A DNA stretch of 64,000 bases from Siderastrea siderea (Eukaryota > Cnidaria > Anthozoa > Scleractinia > Rhizangiidae): assembly GCA_964030785.1 (NCBI GenBank), contig OZ034970.1, forward strand, positions 18,613,134-18,677,133. The letters run 5' to 3'. The position numbers and the translations under genes are program-made. Under the pieces are notes generated by a model. It was not told where the DNA came from and did no database searches. It saw only the letters and a list, made by a program, of their open reading frames with translations. The number at the start of each line of letters is the position of its first letter. Positions within the stretch are counted from its first letter, which is position 1. Below, piece after piece: positions 50,429-60,436 of the stretch.

Positions 50429-50610
50429 AGTAGTATATAGTGAGTTTAATGAATACCACCTGATTCTCAGCGATTTATTTTAGAATTTTAAAGCCCCCAC
50501 CATAATAAACAAGCTCCCTTTGCTCGCTTGTTTATTATGTGGGAGCCTTAAAATTCGAAAATAAGCCGGTGAGAATCAGGTAGTATTCATTAAACTCACT
50601 ATATACTACT
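50429..50610. repeat. Polinton left terminus: 182-bp near-palindrome
   Basis: AGTAGTATATAGTGAG at the left is complemented by CTCACTATATACTACT ending at 50610. The two arms of about 88 bases pair with roughly nine mismatches and one indel. The loop is about TCCCTTTGCTC. Stem landmarks are TTTAATGAATAC, CCTGATTCTCA and ATAATAAACAAGC. It could be the terminal inverted repeat with a self-complementary structure. It could equally be two head-to-head terminus copies. Confidence 0.85.
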
Positions 50611-50616
50611 TATAAA

Positions 50617-50691
50617 ATGAAATTGAAAAACAACCTACCATCTGAATTATGTGAGATGATTTTCAAATATTTGAAGAAATATACTTATTGA
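50617..50691 (+). CDS. 24-residue F-box-like micro-ORF
   Basis: ATG at 50617, TGA at 50689-50691. The product contains LPSELCEMIFKYL, which fits the first helix of F-box domains (LPxELxxxIFxYL, established pattern). The rest of an F-box is absent. It lies between the terminus and the two-helix membrane protein. It may be a relic of a full F-box gene, a leader peptide, or chance. The motif match is good but short. Confidence 0.35.
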   Translation: MKLKNNLPSELCEMIFKYLKKYTY

Positions 50692-50701
50692 AAATAACGC
50701 A

Positions 50702-50992
50702 ATGGCAAGTTATCGTCTTAGTCTCTTCACTATAAATCTATTTATTTGGTCTGCTTTTGGATTACTGAGCTGTTATGTTTATGGTCCAACAGTTATTACT
50801 AACTTTCACACAGTTTTAGTATTTATTGAAGCAAACACTCATCTGATGCTTCAATATCTTTTTTATACAGGATTGTTGATATTATCTGTGTCAGTAATAA
50901 CGAAAATTGCATTGGGATCAGATCTCAACATTCGATCACCAATTAATATTGTTATTCAAGAAAAAAAAATAAAGCATCTGATAATATTTTAA
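50702..50992 (+). CDS. Small two-helix membrane protein
   Basis: 96 residues. Two hydrophobic segments (about residues 8-28 and 48-70) are separated by a short loop. The C-terminal tail is basic (QEKKIKHLIIF). The ATG follows ATAACGCA and the frame starts 10 bases after the micro-ORF. First full gene inside the Polinton terminus, same strand as polB. I do not recognise a family. Small membrane proteins with unknown roles occur in Polintons and adenovirus-like viruses, so a host-membrane role is only inference. Confidence 0.55.
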   Translation: MASYRLSLFTINLFIWSAFGLLSCYVYGPTVITNFHTVLVFIEANTHLMLQYLFYTGLLILSVSVITKIALGSDLNIRSPINIVIQEKKIKHLIIF

Positions 50993-51068
50993 AAATTATT
51001 TAATTATTGAATTACAAAATTTTTTTTCCAGTTAGAGAAATACACATCTTTGCTATACCCAAGTTGTA

Positions 51069-54000
51069 ATGTCTATGCTTAACATAAACATTGAAGAACT
51101 TTTGAAAGAACTTGATCCAGCAACGTTACAAGCTTTAGAGCAATTACTTGCAGAGGACGCTCCTGCTGTTCGAAAAACTATTGAGAACATATTGGATGAA
51201 CCTATTTCTGAGAAAGTGGAGAAGAGTTTGGATGAACCTTTAATTCCTGAAACTTTTCAACCCACCGCTCCTCCTCGTAAAAGAAGGGGGAGAAAAACAC
51301 AAGAAATTTTCAGGAATTTTGATCCAATTTCTCGAGTAAATATCCGAAATATTACAAACTATCAGAATGAAATTCTTGATTTATATGATAATACCGAATA
51401 TGAGGGAGAAGAGCTAAGAGGGCGCCGTTTCATTCGATGGCGCTTCATTCGAGGACTTGAAAGAGATCTTACATCAGATTTCATGACAAAAATACGAGAG
51501 AAAGTTAAAACATCTTTCTATGCTAGACATATTTTTTCATATCAGCTAGGTAATATTGAAGACGGTTCGTTAATGGTGATGTACACTAACAAAGGTTCGC
51601 CTTGATTTGAACGTTTTTCTGATGCGGAGAAATGGTTGAGTGAGCGGGAGAAGGTACGCCAGGACCTTGACAACATAAATAGAGCGGACACAAAATGGGT
51701 GTTTGAAAACGACTTTAATGTTGATATGAAGGTTGTACTTGATCGTCCCTTACCAAAATGGCTGCGTGATTGTGCGCGTGGGCGTGCGGGGCCAATGATT
51801 GCTCTTGATACTTACCAAGATAATTTATGTCTTTGGCGCTGTATTGCGGTACACCGAGGTTCAAGACCAGATCGAAGTACAACGTCAACGCAGGAACTTG
51901 CTAAGAGTTTCTTCAATCTCATAGCTACTCCACAAGATTGTCGAAAAACTTGTTTAGATGAGCTTGATGAGGTTGAAAAACATCTTAATAAAAAACGAAA
52001 TTTCAAAGATTGGTTGGGAATCTGTGTATATGAGCCTGAGCGTATGGAGGATGGTGAAGTGGTATGGCATCTTTGAAGGAAACCACCGGCCAAGTTAACA
52101 AATATTTTGACAATTGGAATTTATGAAGGGCATGCTTTCATTATAAAAGACATTTCAAAGCATGCAAAAATTTATGCATGTGTTCATTGCCGTTCAAGAT
52201 TTACTAAAGCTTGCAACCTTCAACGGCATACCCAAACATGTTCACAAGGAAAAACGGTTATTAATTGTCCGGCAGAAAGAGTTGAATTATCACAAACAGC
52301 TTTTGAGAAAGCTTTTTATCCAAAACATTCATCTTCTCTGGAATCTCTTCGCTGGCTTGAACAAGAAGCAGCACTTCGTAAAATTCACATTCACCACGCT
52401 GCTTGCGGACATGGAGGTGAAAGATGGGTTGAGCGTGCACCTGTAGACGGTTATAACCATGAAACGAAGACTGTTTTTCAATATCATGGATGTCATTGGC
52501 ATGGATGTCGAAAATGTTACCCTCATGATCGAAATAGAATTATTACTCATCATGACCAAACAAGAGAAGATAGATTTAAAGCAACTGTTGAACAAAAGCT
52601 TCGAGCTGCTGGCTACCATGTAATCGAGGCATGGTCTTGTGAAGTAGAAGAAATAAATATTAAGTCACCACAGACTCAAATACAAAGTTATCAACACGCG
52701 ATATTGTATGACTTTGAAGCATACGGAGATAAAAATCAGAGGAAGGAACCTACAGGCATGTTAACTATCGAAAGCACACACGTTCCAATTTCTGTTAGCA
52801 TAGGTGACACTTTAGAAAGAGAACCTACTCACATCTGTGAAAAAGATCGTGCGAATTTGGTTCATAAGTTTATGGAAGAACTTGAGAGGCGTGGGAAAAA
52901 CATTCGGGACCAAGTAAGAGCAGCGTTCATACCTGAAGATATGAATATGCTTACAAAAGCACAGCGCCTCAAAATAGAAGAATGGTGTAAACAGGTGCCA
53001 GTTCTTCGTTTGAACTCCGGGCGATATGATTTGAATCTTATCAGAGAACATTTCGCGGAACGTTTATCTGATACAACTGGTAAAGTAAGAGTTGCAAAAA
53101 ATGGAAACAAAATTATGTTCATTTTGACTAAAAACTTTCGCTTTCTCGACATCATAATCTACTTAGGTCTGGGTACAAGTTATGAGAAATGGTTGAAAGC
53201 TTAAGAATGCGAAACTGTAAAATCGTGGTTTCCGTATGAATGGTTTGACACACCTGAAAAACTTGATTTTCAAGGACTTCCGAAATATGAGGATTGGTAT
53301 TCGAAGCTGAAGGGTGGTTATGTCCTCATGCGTGATGAATGGGATGGGTGCCAGCGTCTGTTCAAAGAAAAGGGGATGTGTACCTTCGCAGACTGGCTGC
53401 GTTACTACAATAATCTCGATGTAGCTCCTGGCCTCGAGGCTCTGGAAAAGATGCGTGCTTTCAACACTGATAAAGGAATCGATATTTTGAAAGATGCTGT
53501 AAGTATCCCAGGTGTTAGTTTACATTACTTACTCCACGGATGTGTTGAGAGGGGCGCGGATCTTTACAGCCCGTGCAAAGAAGCGTATGAGATGTTGAAA
53601 GAAGCCGTTGTCGGAGGACCGAGCCTTGTTTTCACAAGATACCATGAGGTTGGAGTCACAAAGAGAAAGTCTCATCAAATAGCAGAACCCCGTCTTTGCA
53701 AAAATATAGTGGGTTACGACGCCAATGCTTTGTATTTGTCAACCATGCTTAGAGACATGCCTTGTGGAAACGGAAGGGTCGTGCATTACAATAACGAAGC
53801 CGCCGCTCCCATACTAACACAAAGGCTCAAAGAAGAAAAATGGTTCGGTTTTGCATAAGTTGATATAGAGATTCCTGAGCACTTACACCCAAAGTTTGAG
53901 GAAATGTGTCCGTTCTTCTACAACAAAGAGGTGCCTGTTGAAGCTGTTCCTCAACATATGCTTGACTACCTAAAACGAACCAAGCGGAACCGTGGAGACA

Positions 54001-54972
54001 GAAAGAAGTTAGTGGGAGCATTGTCTGCAAAGAAGATATTATTATACGCTCCTCTACTTAGATGGTATCTTGAGCATGGAGCAGTGATCACAAATGTTTA
54101 TCGAACGATTGACTATCAACCAACAAAAATATTCACATGGTTTGTAGAGCAAGTTACTGAAGCTCGTAGAACTGGAGATAAAGAAAAAAGAAAGGCGCTG
54201 CTGGCCGAGGTATTCAAACTGTTAGGAAATAGTGGGTACGGGAAGCTCATCGAAGCCTTGGAGCGGCAAACAAACACCATTTACACCAAAGACGAGAAGG
54301 TAGTCGACAGAGCCTTGCGAAGTGCATATTTCAGTGATCTTAACGAGCTCGGGCAGGCGTATGAGCTGGAAAGCGCAGGCGTATGAGTCGGATCACAATC
54401 AGAAGACCATTTCAGGTAGGAATAGCTGTATATCAACTGGCTAAACTTCGAATGCTTGAATTCTATTATGACTTTCTTGACAGATATTTTGACAGAAGAG
54501 ATTTCGAATTGATTCAGATGGACACAGACAGTAATTACATGGCAATCAGTGCAGAAAAGTTGGAAGACATTGTTAAACCAGAGTTGCAAACAGAATTTGA
54601 GGCAAAAAAGAAAGAGTGGTTGGCTTGGGACAAGTGGAGCATTCGGACCCCTGGACTCTTTAAACTCGAGTGTGAAGGCAGCAGAATGATTGCACTCTGC
54701 TCAAAATGTTATTTCGTCGACGAATCTGAGGGCAAAAAAAAAAGAAGTTCAGCACAAAAGGGGTGTCGAAGAAATAAAACGAGATTACGTGGCAGTGCTT
54801 CAAGAAAGCTTTGGAAGGCAGCAAGGACATAGCAACTAATAGAGGTTTCAGGATGCGGGACGGGCAGATGGTCACTTACGAGCAGCAGAAGTTGAGGTTA
54901 AGCGCTTACTACGACAAACGCTGTGTATTGGAAGACGGCATTCACACAGAACCGATAGAGTTTCATTGTTAG
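51069..54972 (+). pseudogene. polB: Protein-primed DNA polymerase B, disrupted
   Basis: Family B replicative polymerase of Polintons, which would copy the linear element from protein-primed ends. One frame runs from 51069 to 54386 with four in-frame stops: TGA 51603, TGA 52074, TAA 53202, TAA 53856. A frame change near 54360-54385 coincides with a duplicated GCAGGCGTATGAG. A second lies at an A10 run (54734-54743) and another stop follows near 54772. Motifs in order: CVHCRSRFTKAC...HTQTC zinc finger (about 52185), Exo I YDFEA (about 52707), Exo II NSGRYDLNLI (about 53015), Exo III FLDIIIYLG near 53145, Pol A YDANALYL (about 53716), Pol B LLGNSGYGK (about 54220), Pol C MDTDSNYM (54519-54542). 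The N-terminus is acidic, then a KRRGRK patch. Catalytic residues survive; the breaks do not allow a full product. The stop overlaps the convergent integrase stop. Confidence 0.93.
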
Positions 54973-56030
54973 ATTGCCGGTGGTAGTTCTGTATCTAGGG
55001 AGACAATCAAAAGCTCTTCGCGGACAAACCAGCGTTTTGGTCCGTCAAACAAATAATAGATAACCGGCGCGTCTGGTTTTATCATAATCTTTTCAATCTC
55101 ATAAACATTCAAAGACCAGATTGGGTCGGTAGCTCTTCGTCGACCACCTTCAAGTTCACCTGGTTGATAAAGATAGCGAACACTTAAACCGGAGGGGAGC
55201 TTTTTTTCGTTCACACCAACGGGTCTCAAATAAGGTGTCGACGGTTTGGATGGAACAGTTTTCTTTTTGATGGCATCAACAGGTTTTTGACCAGTCAGTC
55301 GAGTGACTTCTTTATTCAAAGCTGAAATAACAGCAGGCAGTCGGGCCACCCATTCAGTCGATCTTTTGTCTTCTGGGAGGCGCATTTCAACCCCATATTG
55401 GTGTCCAAACAGTCTTTCAGCCAGGGTGCGGTTGAATCTTTCAACGATAGCTTGATCACGGTGAATATCTACACGGCCGCGTCTGACCTCGACATTATGT
55501 TTCGAAAGCAGTTGGTTCACAGCGCCCATAAACTCACGACCAGGGTCGACCTGAAGCAGTTTCGGCCACTTTAAAGGACCACGACTATAAATCCGTTCCA
55601 GAGCAGCTGCAACTTCTTTAGCCTCTTTTGTGGTCAACGGTTCGGCCTCTTTGTATCGAGAGGCCACATCTACCACTGTGAGAGCATATTTAAAAGTTTT
55701 ACGGGAGCGTGGTGGGCGATCGTGTGGGAGATACAGAAGATCGGCTTGGTGAACTTTGTTTGGAACGGGAACATCAAATTTCGGTCTTGGAATGTACCGT
55801 GGGGCTGGTAAATAAACCTGCCAAAGAGCTTGCTTCATCAACCAGTTTTGAGCCACATCTTCCGAAACTTTCGCTGCCTGGGCTAATTTCTTAATTGCTG
55901 CAAACCCTTTCCAATACCCTTGCGGGCTGTAATAAATTTTTGACAACTTATTGAAAATACGCGAGCTCATTGTATACCATACACGATAAAAAATGGACGA
56001 CCCGTTTGGTTGTTTGCAAGGTGTGAACAT
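54969..56030 (-). CDS. int: Polinton retrovirus-type integrase (c-int)
   Basis: 353 residues, intact. DDE catalytic core: HQADLLY (Asp 97), LLQVDPGREF (Asp 162) and DQAIVERFNRTL (Glu 197), matching the rve integrase fold with the last two acids about 34 residues apart. The C-terminal segment (DPIWSLNVYEIEKI...FDGPKRWFVREELL) resembles the chromo/SH3-like end seen in Polinton integrases. An internal Met 21 (MSSRIFNKL) is an equally likely start. A classical HHCC zinc finger is not seen. The gene converges on polB with stop codons overlapping. It would join the linear element to host DNA with a 6-bp duplication (family knowledge). Confidence 0.95.
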   Translation of the reverse strand: MFTPCKQPNGSSIFYRVWYTMSSRIFNKLSKIYYSPQGYWKGFAAIKKLAQAAKVSEDVAQNWLMKQALWQVYLPAPRYIPRPKFDVPVPNKVHQADLLYLPHDRPPRSRKTFKYALTVVDVASRYKEAEPLTTKEAKEVAAALERIYSRGPLKWPKLLQVDPGREFMGAVNQLLSKHNVEVRRGRVDIHRDQAIVERFNRTLAERLFGHQYGVEMRLPEDKRSTEWVARLPAVISALNKEVTRLTGQKPVDAIKKKTVPSKPSTPYLRPVGVNEKKLPSGLSVRYLYQPGELEGGRRRATDPIWSLNVYEIEKIMIKPDAPVIYYLFDGPKRWFVREELLIVSLDTELPPAI

Positions 56031-56040
56031 TTCGTCGAAA

Positions 56041-56551
56041 ATGATTCAAGAAATGTTGCAAAAAAAAAAGAAATGAAATAAGCCTGTTATCAAAAAAGAT
56101 TAATCGTTGTCCTTCATGCGAGGAGCAAATAGTTTATGTGGTGAATGAGTTATGTCGTGTATGTCCAAAATGTGGTAGAGTGATTGAATGTGATGATGAT
56201 GAGCAGTTTCAAGAAGAAAATCGGGAAAGAAGTTCCACTGCGCCCCCTTTGACTAATTTTCATTTAAAAAATATTTTTCGGAAATGGAACATTTACAAAA
56301 TGTTTTCTTCCAGCGAGATCGCTTTTCTGGGAAATGTTATTGCTGAATTTCAGGCGAAAACCGGCAAGTCAGTGAACTACTCCTGTTTTCTACACAATTA
56401 TTTTGGAATTGTACCTTCTGAATGCTGGCCCAACAAAAAAGAAATTATGGAATCTATTTGTCATCACCTTCCTAAAACCTTAGCAAGCAGGCGGCGCGCA
56501 AAACAGGAGTTTGATAAATGGTGGTTGAAAACCAGTCAAGGTTCTTCATAA
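56041..56551 (+). CDS. Zinc-ribbon protein, TFIIB/late-transcription-factor-like N-terminus
   Basis: The frame is open from 56045 to 56551, but no ATG is in frame before the zinc ribbon. ATGs at 56041 and 56053 are one base out across an A10 run (56060-56069), so a homopolymer indel or a non-ATG start is likely. The N-terminus has CPSC, 14 residues, then CPKC, followed by an acidic stretch, the spacing and style of TFIIB-type zinc ribbons. The rest (FRKWNIYKMF, EIAFLGNVIAEFQAKTGKSV, NYSCFLHNYFGI) is a helical domain I do not recognise. A virus-type transcription factor is a reasonable guess, unproven. It lies divergent from integrase and its 3' end overlaps the convergent PLA2 gene by about 16 bases. 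Confidence 0.6.
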
Positions 56552-57575
56552 ACATTTTCATATTTGCCAGTTTTTGGATTTTTCACCAAACGCATGACAG
56601 TACCCTTTTTTGGATGAGTCCAAAATTTCTTGCTTGTAACACCAGTTGGTCCCGTGAAAGCTTGTGGAAGGAATCATTTTTTTTGTCAAAGTTTCAGCAA
56701 ATTTCACTACTTCCAACGGTTTATCCAAAACACCAGTCCCCTTTTCTTGTTTCAAACCCAACCCTAACTTTTGTTTAGCATTGATTGCATTTCTTGCAGC
56801 CGCATGACCCCACTGCCTCTGTTTGTAAGGAACTGCGTCAAGAGACTTCACCATTTTTTTATCCGCTTCGTGTTTGCATTTTTTGAGATTTTCACCGTAT
56901 TTTTTTTTCACGGTTGGAACAAACATCATAATCAACATCATGTTGCATAGCAAATCGCATCTGTTGCACCTGTCGGTGGTTGATATATTTCCAGAATTTC
57001 ACCCGTTTCTGGATCGTATTTCACCTGTTTTTCAAGGGGATTGTATGGTCCTGTAAAATTATGCCCCGGTAATGTCCAACCCTTTTTTGGTTTCGGAAAT
57101 TTTCCAATTGCTGCATGTATATCAAACCCAGCTCCATCCAAATCAGTTCTGTCAGTTTTGTAACGTTGGTTTGGTCGAACTTTTGTTGAAAGTTGATCTA
57201 ACATTTCACTTCCGACTTTTTGAATGACTGGGCGGGCTTTGTCAAGAGTGTAGTTTATTGCTTTCTTTTGTAGTTTGGGGTCTCTCATAGCTTCAGAAGC
57301 GTAATATCGTCCAGCTTCAACACTTTTTTTCGCAAGATATGGTATTCCTTTTGTAATAGCAAGATCACCAACTGCCATAGCAACATCACCAAAGATACCA
57401 CTGCCCTCCGCAAGGGAGGGCTCACCTAGTTTCCCGGCATAAAACGTGCTTTTGTTATTCCGCAACTAGCACATTTTACTTTCAAAAGTTTTCGATTGTT
57501 CTTTGTTATTACAACTTTTTCACTTCCCTGCACATTGGGCGTGTGCCGCTTTTCTTTCACACAGTACACTTCCAT
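56536..57575 (-). pseudogene. Zinc-ribbon/phospholipase A2-domain virion protein, frameshifted
   Basis: The likely start is the ATG at 57575. The N-terminus is a zinc-ribbon-like module (a Cys near residue 5, then KCASCG) whose second Cys appears replaced. The frame then changes near 57430. The central part (GSGIFGDVAMAVGDLAITKG, then helices with KKAINYTLDKARPVIQKVG) looks membrane-active. Next is a parvovirus-VP1-like PLA2 segment with GHNFTGPYNPL as the calcium-loop region. After a one-base shift near 56955 comes MQHDVDYDVC, holding the His-Asp pair. Further frame changes occur at an A9 run (about 56900) and near 56680. The last frame ends at TGA 56536. PLA2 domains help parvoviruses cross endosomal membranes (established). 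A similar role here is inference. Confidence 0.75.
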
Positions 57576-57587
57576 TGCATATATATT

Positions 57588-57990
57588 TTATGAAAAATAA
57601 TTTTTCACTGTTTCCTCGTTTTGAAGTAAATCGTTGGAGAACATTTTCAAAATATCGGCAAAACTTGTTCCTTTATTTCACACTTTGTTCCCATTGAATT
57701 TGGTTATCATTCTGAAAAAATGTGTCATCCCGTGCATTGACATTTCTTGTTCCCATTCCAAAGGTAGTGGAAGCCCAAATGAATCGAAATACTCGTAAGT
57801 ACCTTTATCTTTAGCAGGCCAACAACATACCCAATGAGTTCCCAAACTTCCAAAATCATCCAAGTTGATAATACATGGAGAATGAAACAAGGGTTTTGTT
57901 TCATTTCTGCTAAAAATACCTTTTATTGGAAGTCGTAAAAAGTTGCACCATTTTCTCAGGTCAATGTTGGATAGTGGTTTATCTTCAAAT
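57588..57990 (-). pseudogene. Adenain-like cysteine protease, catalytic Cys segment missing
   Basis: Polinton maturation protease (C5/Ulp1 fold). The open part reads KPLSNIDLRKWCNFL, GIFSRN, HSPCIINLDDFGSLG, GTHWVCCW (catalytic His) and YEYFDSFGLP (catalytic Asp). After KFNGNKV comes a stop (57678-57680), then in the same frame NKGTSFADILKMF...ENETV-type tail text to TAA at 57588. The Cys-bearing block expected between the Asp and this tail in adenain-type proteases is not present. No Cys occurs downstream of the Asp. No in-frame ATG is seen before KPLSN, so the start is also damaged. It lies between the hydrophobic virion protein and the PLA2 gene on the same strand. Confidence 0.85.
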
Positions 57991-57991
57991 T

Positions 57992-58686
57992 TTAGTTTTT
58001 TTTCAAATGATAATCATCCCAAGTTCCGAAAATAGGTGGAGGTTGAATTTGCATTCCTTTACCTTTAGGAGGTGGTGGTAGAGGAGGTGCTCGTCTTGGT
58101 CGTGAGCGTGGTTGTTGTGTTTGCATACCTTTTCCGATTATTTTTCGAACTAAATCAATGGCTAAAGGTACTCCAATAGACGCCAACATACCAAGGAAGC
58201 CGCCGTATTGTGCACCACCTCCTTTCACCAAACCTTTTCCAACAAGATATTGTTCTGCGGCCTTTTTCTGAGTAGGAGTCATTCGCTGGACAAGTTTATA
58301 AAGCTCAATTTCCTTCGGTCCAAAACCCTTTCCGAATATCTTTTTCAGCGCCAAAACTCAAACCTGCACTTGCTAATGCTCCGAGAGCTGGCTTTATCAA
58401 AGGTCGTGCCAAACCTAGCATAGCAGAAAACAAACTTCCACCACGCTGCGCAGTATTTTGAATCTGTGTCTGGCTTAATTTTATTTCCATTCCTTTTCCT
58501 GCCCGGCGCTGAGGTTTTTTTTCGTCGCGAGATTTGAGTAGTAGTGAGAAGGAGTTCGTCAACTCGCCCAATTTGGCCTGGTTTGACTCTCAGAGTGACA
58601 GCTGTCTTCGAAACATAAGCTTTTTGAAGTTTCTTTTTCTGACCATCAGTCAGTGCGATTTTATATGGATGATAAGTTGTGCCCAT
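57992..58686 (-). pseudogene. Hydrophobic/basic minor virion protein, two frame changes
   Basis: The start is at 58686 (MGTTYHPYKIALTDG), chosen over the longer frame because upstream sequence belongs to the capsid gene. Successive segments: KKKLQKAYVSKTAVTLRVKP and DELLLTTTQI, frame change near 58525, then GKGMEIKLSQTQIQ, RGGSLFSAMLGLARPLIKPA, AGLSFGA, frame change near 58350, then KKIFGKGF, MTPTQKKAAEQYLVGKG, GGFLGMLASIGVPLAIDL, and a proline-rich end (PPLPPPPKGKG) finishing WDDYHLKKN at 57992. Repeated GKG and GG-hydrophobic motifs suggest a membrane-active minor capsid/core protein analogous to adenovirus pVI or pX. This is analogy; I know the family only as a recurrent Polinton gene. Confidence 0.7.
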
Positions 58687-58717
58687 CGTGTGTATATTAT
58701 ATTCAGAATTTTTTTGT

Positions 58718-59992
58718 CTAGACGACGACAAGCTCATTGCCAATTTGCTTCAACACAAATTCTTGTTCATTCAAAACCGCGGCGAAGATTATATAATCTT
58801 GAGCGTTAGCGGCTTCGTTCAGTCTGTAATGGAACTCGAGCCTTTTGGGATCGTCTGTCAAACCTTCTTTGGAATTTCGCAGATCGAAGTAGACAACTGG
58901 GTATAACTTCTCAAAGTAGGAAAGCGGCAGCTGAACGCGGGTGTTATAGTCATTCTTTCTGTATCTGAAATTGATCAAATCATTCAAAATTCTTATTTTA
59001 AAGTCATGATCATATTCAAGCTCAGGATAAAATTCTGTGCCGTACTGAAGGCGGCAAGTGTCCAATCTTGCTGTGTCATCACCATCGATATCAAATGTGT
59101 CAAAAATGTAAGGGTTTTGTGTATAAGATTTTTGTCTCCGAGTTTGTTGAATAAATACAAAAACATGTTTGGGGTTTTTTACCCCAGGTGTAATCAACCA
59201 CCTACCATTCGCATCCCTTCGGTCGCTGCTCTGTGTCAAATTTTCTTGCAGGTATTTCCATTGGGTTGGCTTCAAGAAATTTTCATTGACCAGGGTTTGT
59301 CCTTTGCCAGTGAAATGTAATTGTGGCACCCACAACTCAAATTTGCGGACAACAATCCTTCGCTCTGTTCCATCGTTTTGCCAAATCATTTCTTCATCGT
59401 CTTGCAGACCAATTTCAAACTCAAAATGTATTGGTGGTATCAGCCTGTCGGAAAGACTTTCGAAGAAGGAGTATCTGTTCAAAGGGATAATGGTTTGAAC
59501 TGTTTTGCCTCGGTCTGATAGAAGCGCCCTTGCCCGCATTCCAAGGTTCTTCACAGTGGCTTCTGCAACCACAGTGTCATTTGCATTGTCAAGTTACCAA
59601 AAATGGTTTTTTGCCACACTTCTCGAAAAATCATCCGAAAAGTCAAGCAGGTTTTTGATGAAAACAACCTTGTGAATATTATCCGCCTCGTATAATTTTT
59701 TTCCAGATGATCTGACGGTCAAATTTCTTATCAATGAGAAAGAACCGTTTATCGGAGCTGATCGAGTGTCAGCATCAATATTGGCTTCGTCTGCTGTAGC
59801 TTCCAAGTCGAAATCGACGCGGAAATAAGCGCTGTACTAGTCATAAAAATTGTCCCGGTCTTTCAAGGTAAATTTGTAGCCCGTTTGTAAATTTGTAGCC
59901 CAAGTTTGGGTATTCCCAGGGAAGGCGAGTGCAGTGTCCAAATCAACTCGAATGTATGTAGTCTTCTCGAGGTATGGTGGAGTTCTGAACAT
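58718..59992 (-). pseudogene. Major capsid protein (double jelly roll, hexon-like), broken
   Basis: The start is MFRTPPYLEKTTYIR at 59992. An in-frame TAG near 59840 follows RDNFYD. A duplicated GGGCTACAAATTTAC lies just before it. The frame continues (YSAYFRVDFDLEA, NGSFSLIRNLTV, HKVVFIKNLLDFSDDF) and shifts near 59592. The last 284 residues are intact (59572-58718: NRYSFFESLSDRLIPP, FELWVPQLHF, YIFDTFDIDGDDTARLDT, VVYFDLRNSKEGLTDDP, LEFHYRLNEAANAQDYIIF). I recognise these as Polinton major capsid sequence. Predicted length is about 425 residues. It overlaps nothing downstream; the next gene starts 32 bases on. Confidence 0.88.
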
Positions 59993-60031
59993 TTTGACAA
60001 GAGTTATATTAAGAGAAAAAAATTTCTTTTT

Positions 60032-60409
60032 TTAAATTTCGTTTGATAAAATTTGATTTAATTTTACAAGGGCGTCTGATTTTTTTGGTTTTCGGTTTTG
60101 CAAAATATTTGCAAGTTTATTTTTTGCATCCTGAGACAACGGTTTTTGTTTTTTTCGCTCTTGCAGTATTTTTCGTATTTGTTTCGAACCCTTTTCAACA
60201 GCAAGTTCACCAACTTTCTCACCCGCTTTTTCAGCGATTGTTTTTGTGGTTTTTTCGGCAGTTTTCTTTGCCACGTTCTTTACATTGTTTTTGAATACTT
60301 TACCGATGGTCATGAGGGTGTCACGGATTACACCCGACCCTTTGTGTTTATATCGATAACTTCCGGTGTTTTCGTCAAAGAATCTTGCCCACTCGCTCGG
60401 ATGATTCAT
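60032..60409 (-). CDS. Lysine-rich small protein, probable core/minor virion protein
   Basis: 125 residues, intact. The N-terminus (MNHPSEWARFFDENTGSYRY) is followed by GSGVIRDTLMTIGKVF, a possible amphipathic helix. Then come Lys/Glu/Ala heptad-like repeats (KKTAEKTTKTIAEKAGEKVGEL), and a basic tail (ILQERKKQK, ILQNRKPKKSD). GSGVI plus an amphipathic helix also occurs in the PLA2 gene. It lies between minor and major capsid genes, the position of small virion proteins in Polintons. The function is not established; DNA condensation or membrane binding are possibilities. Confidence 0.7.
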   Translation of the reverse strand: MNHPSEWARFFDENTGSYRYKHKGSGVIRDTLMTIGKVFKNNVKNVAKKTAEKTTKTIAEKAGEKVGELAVEKGSKQIRKILQERKKQKPLSQDAKNKLANILQNRKPKKSDALVKLNQILSNEI

Positions 60410-60436
60410 AACTGTATATTTATGCCAACAAAATCC

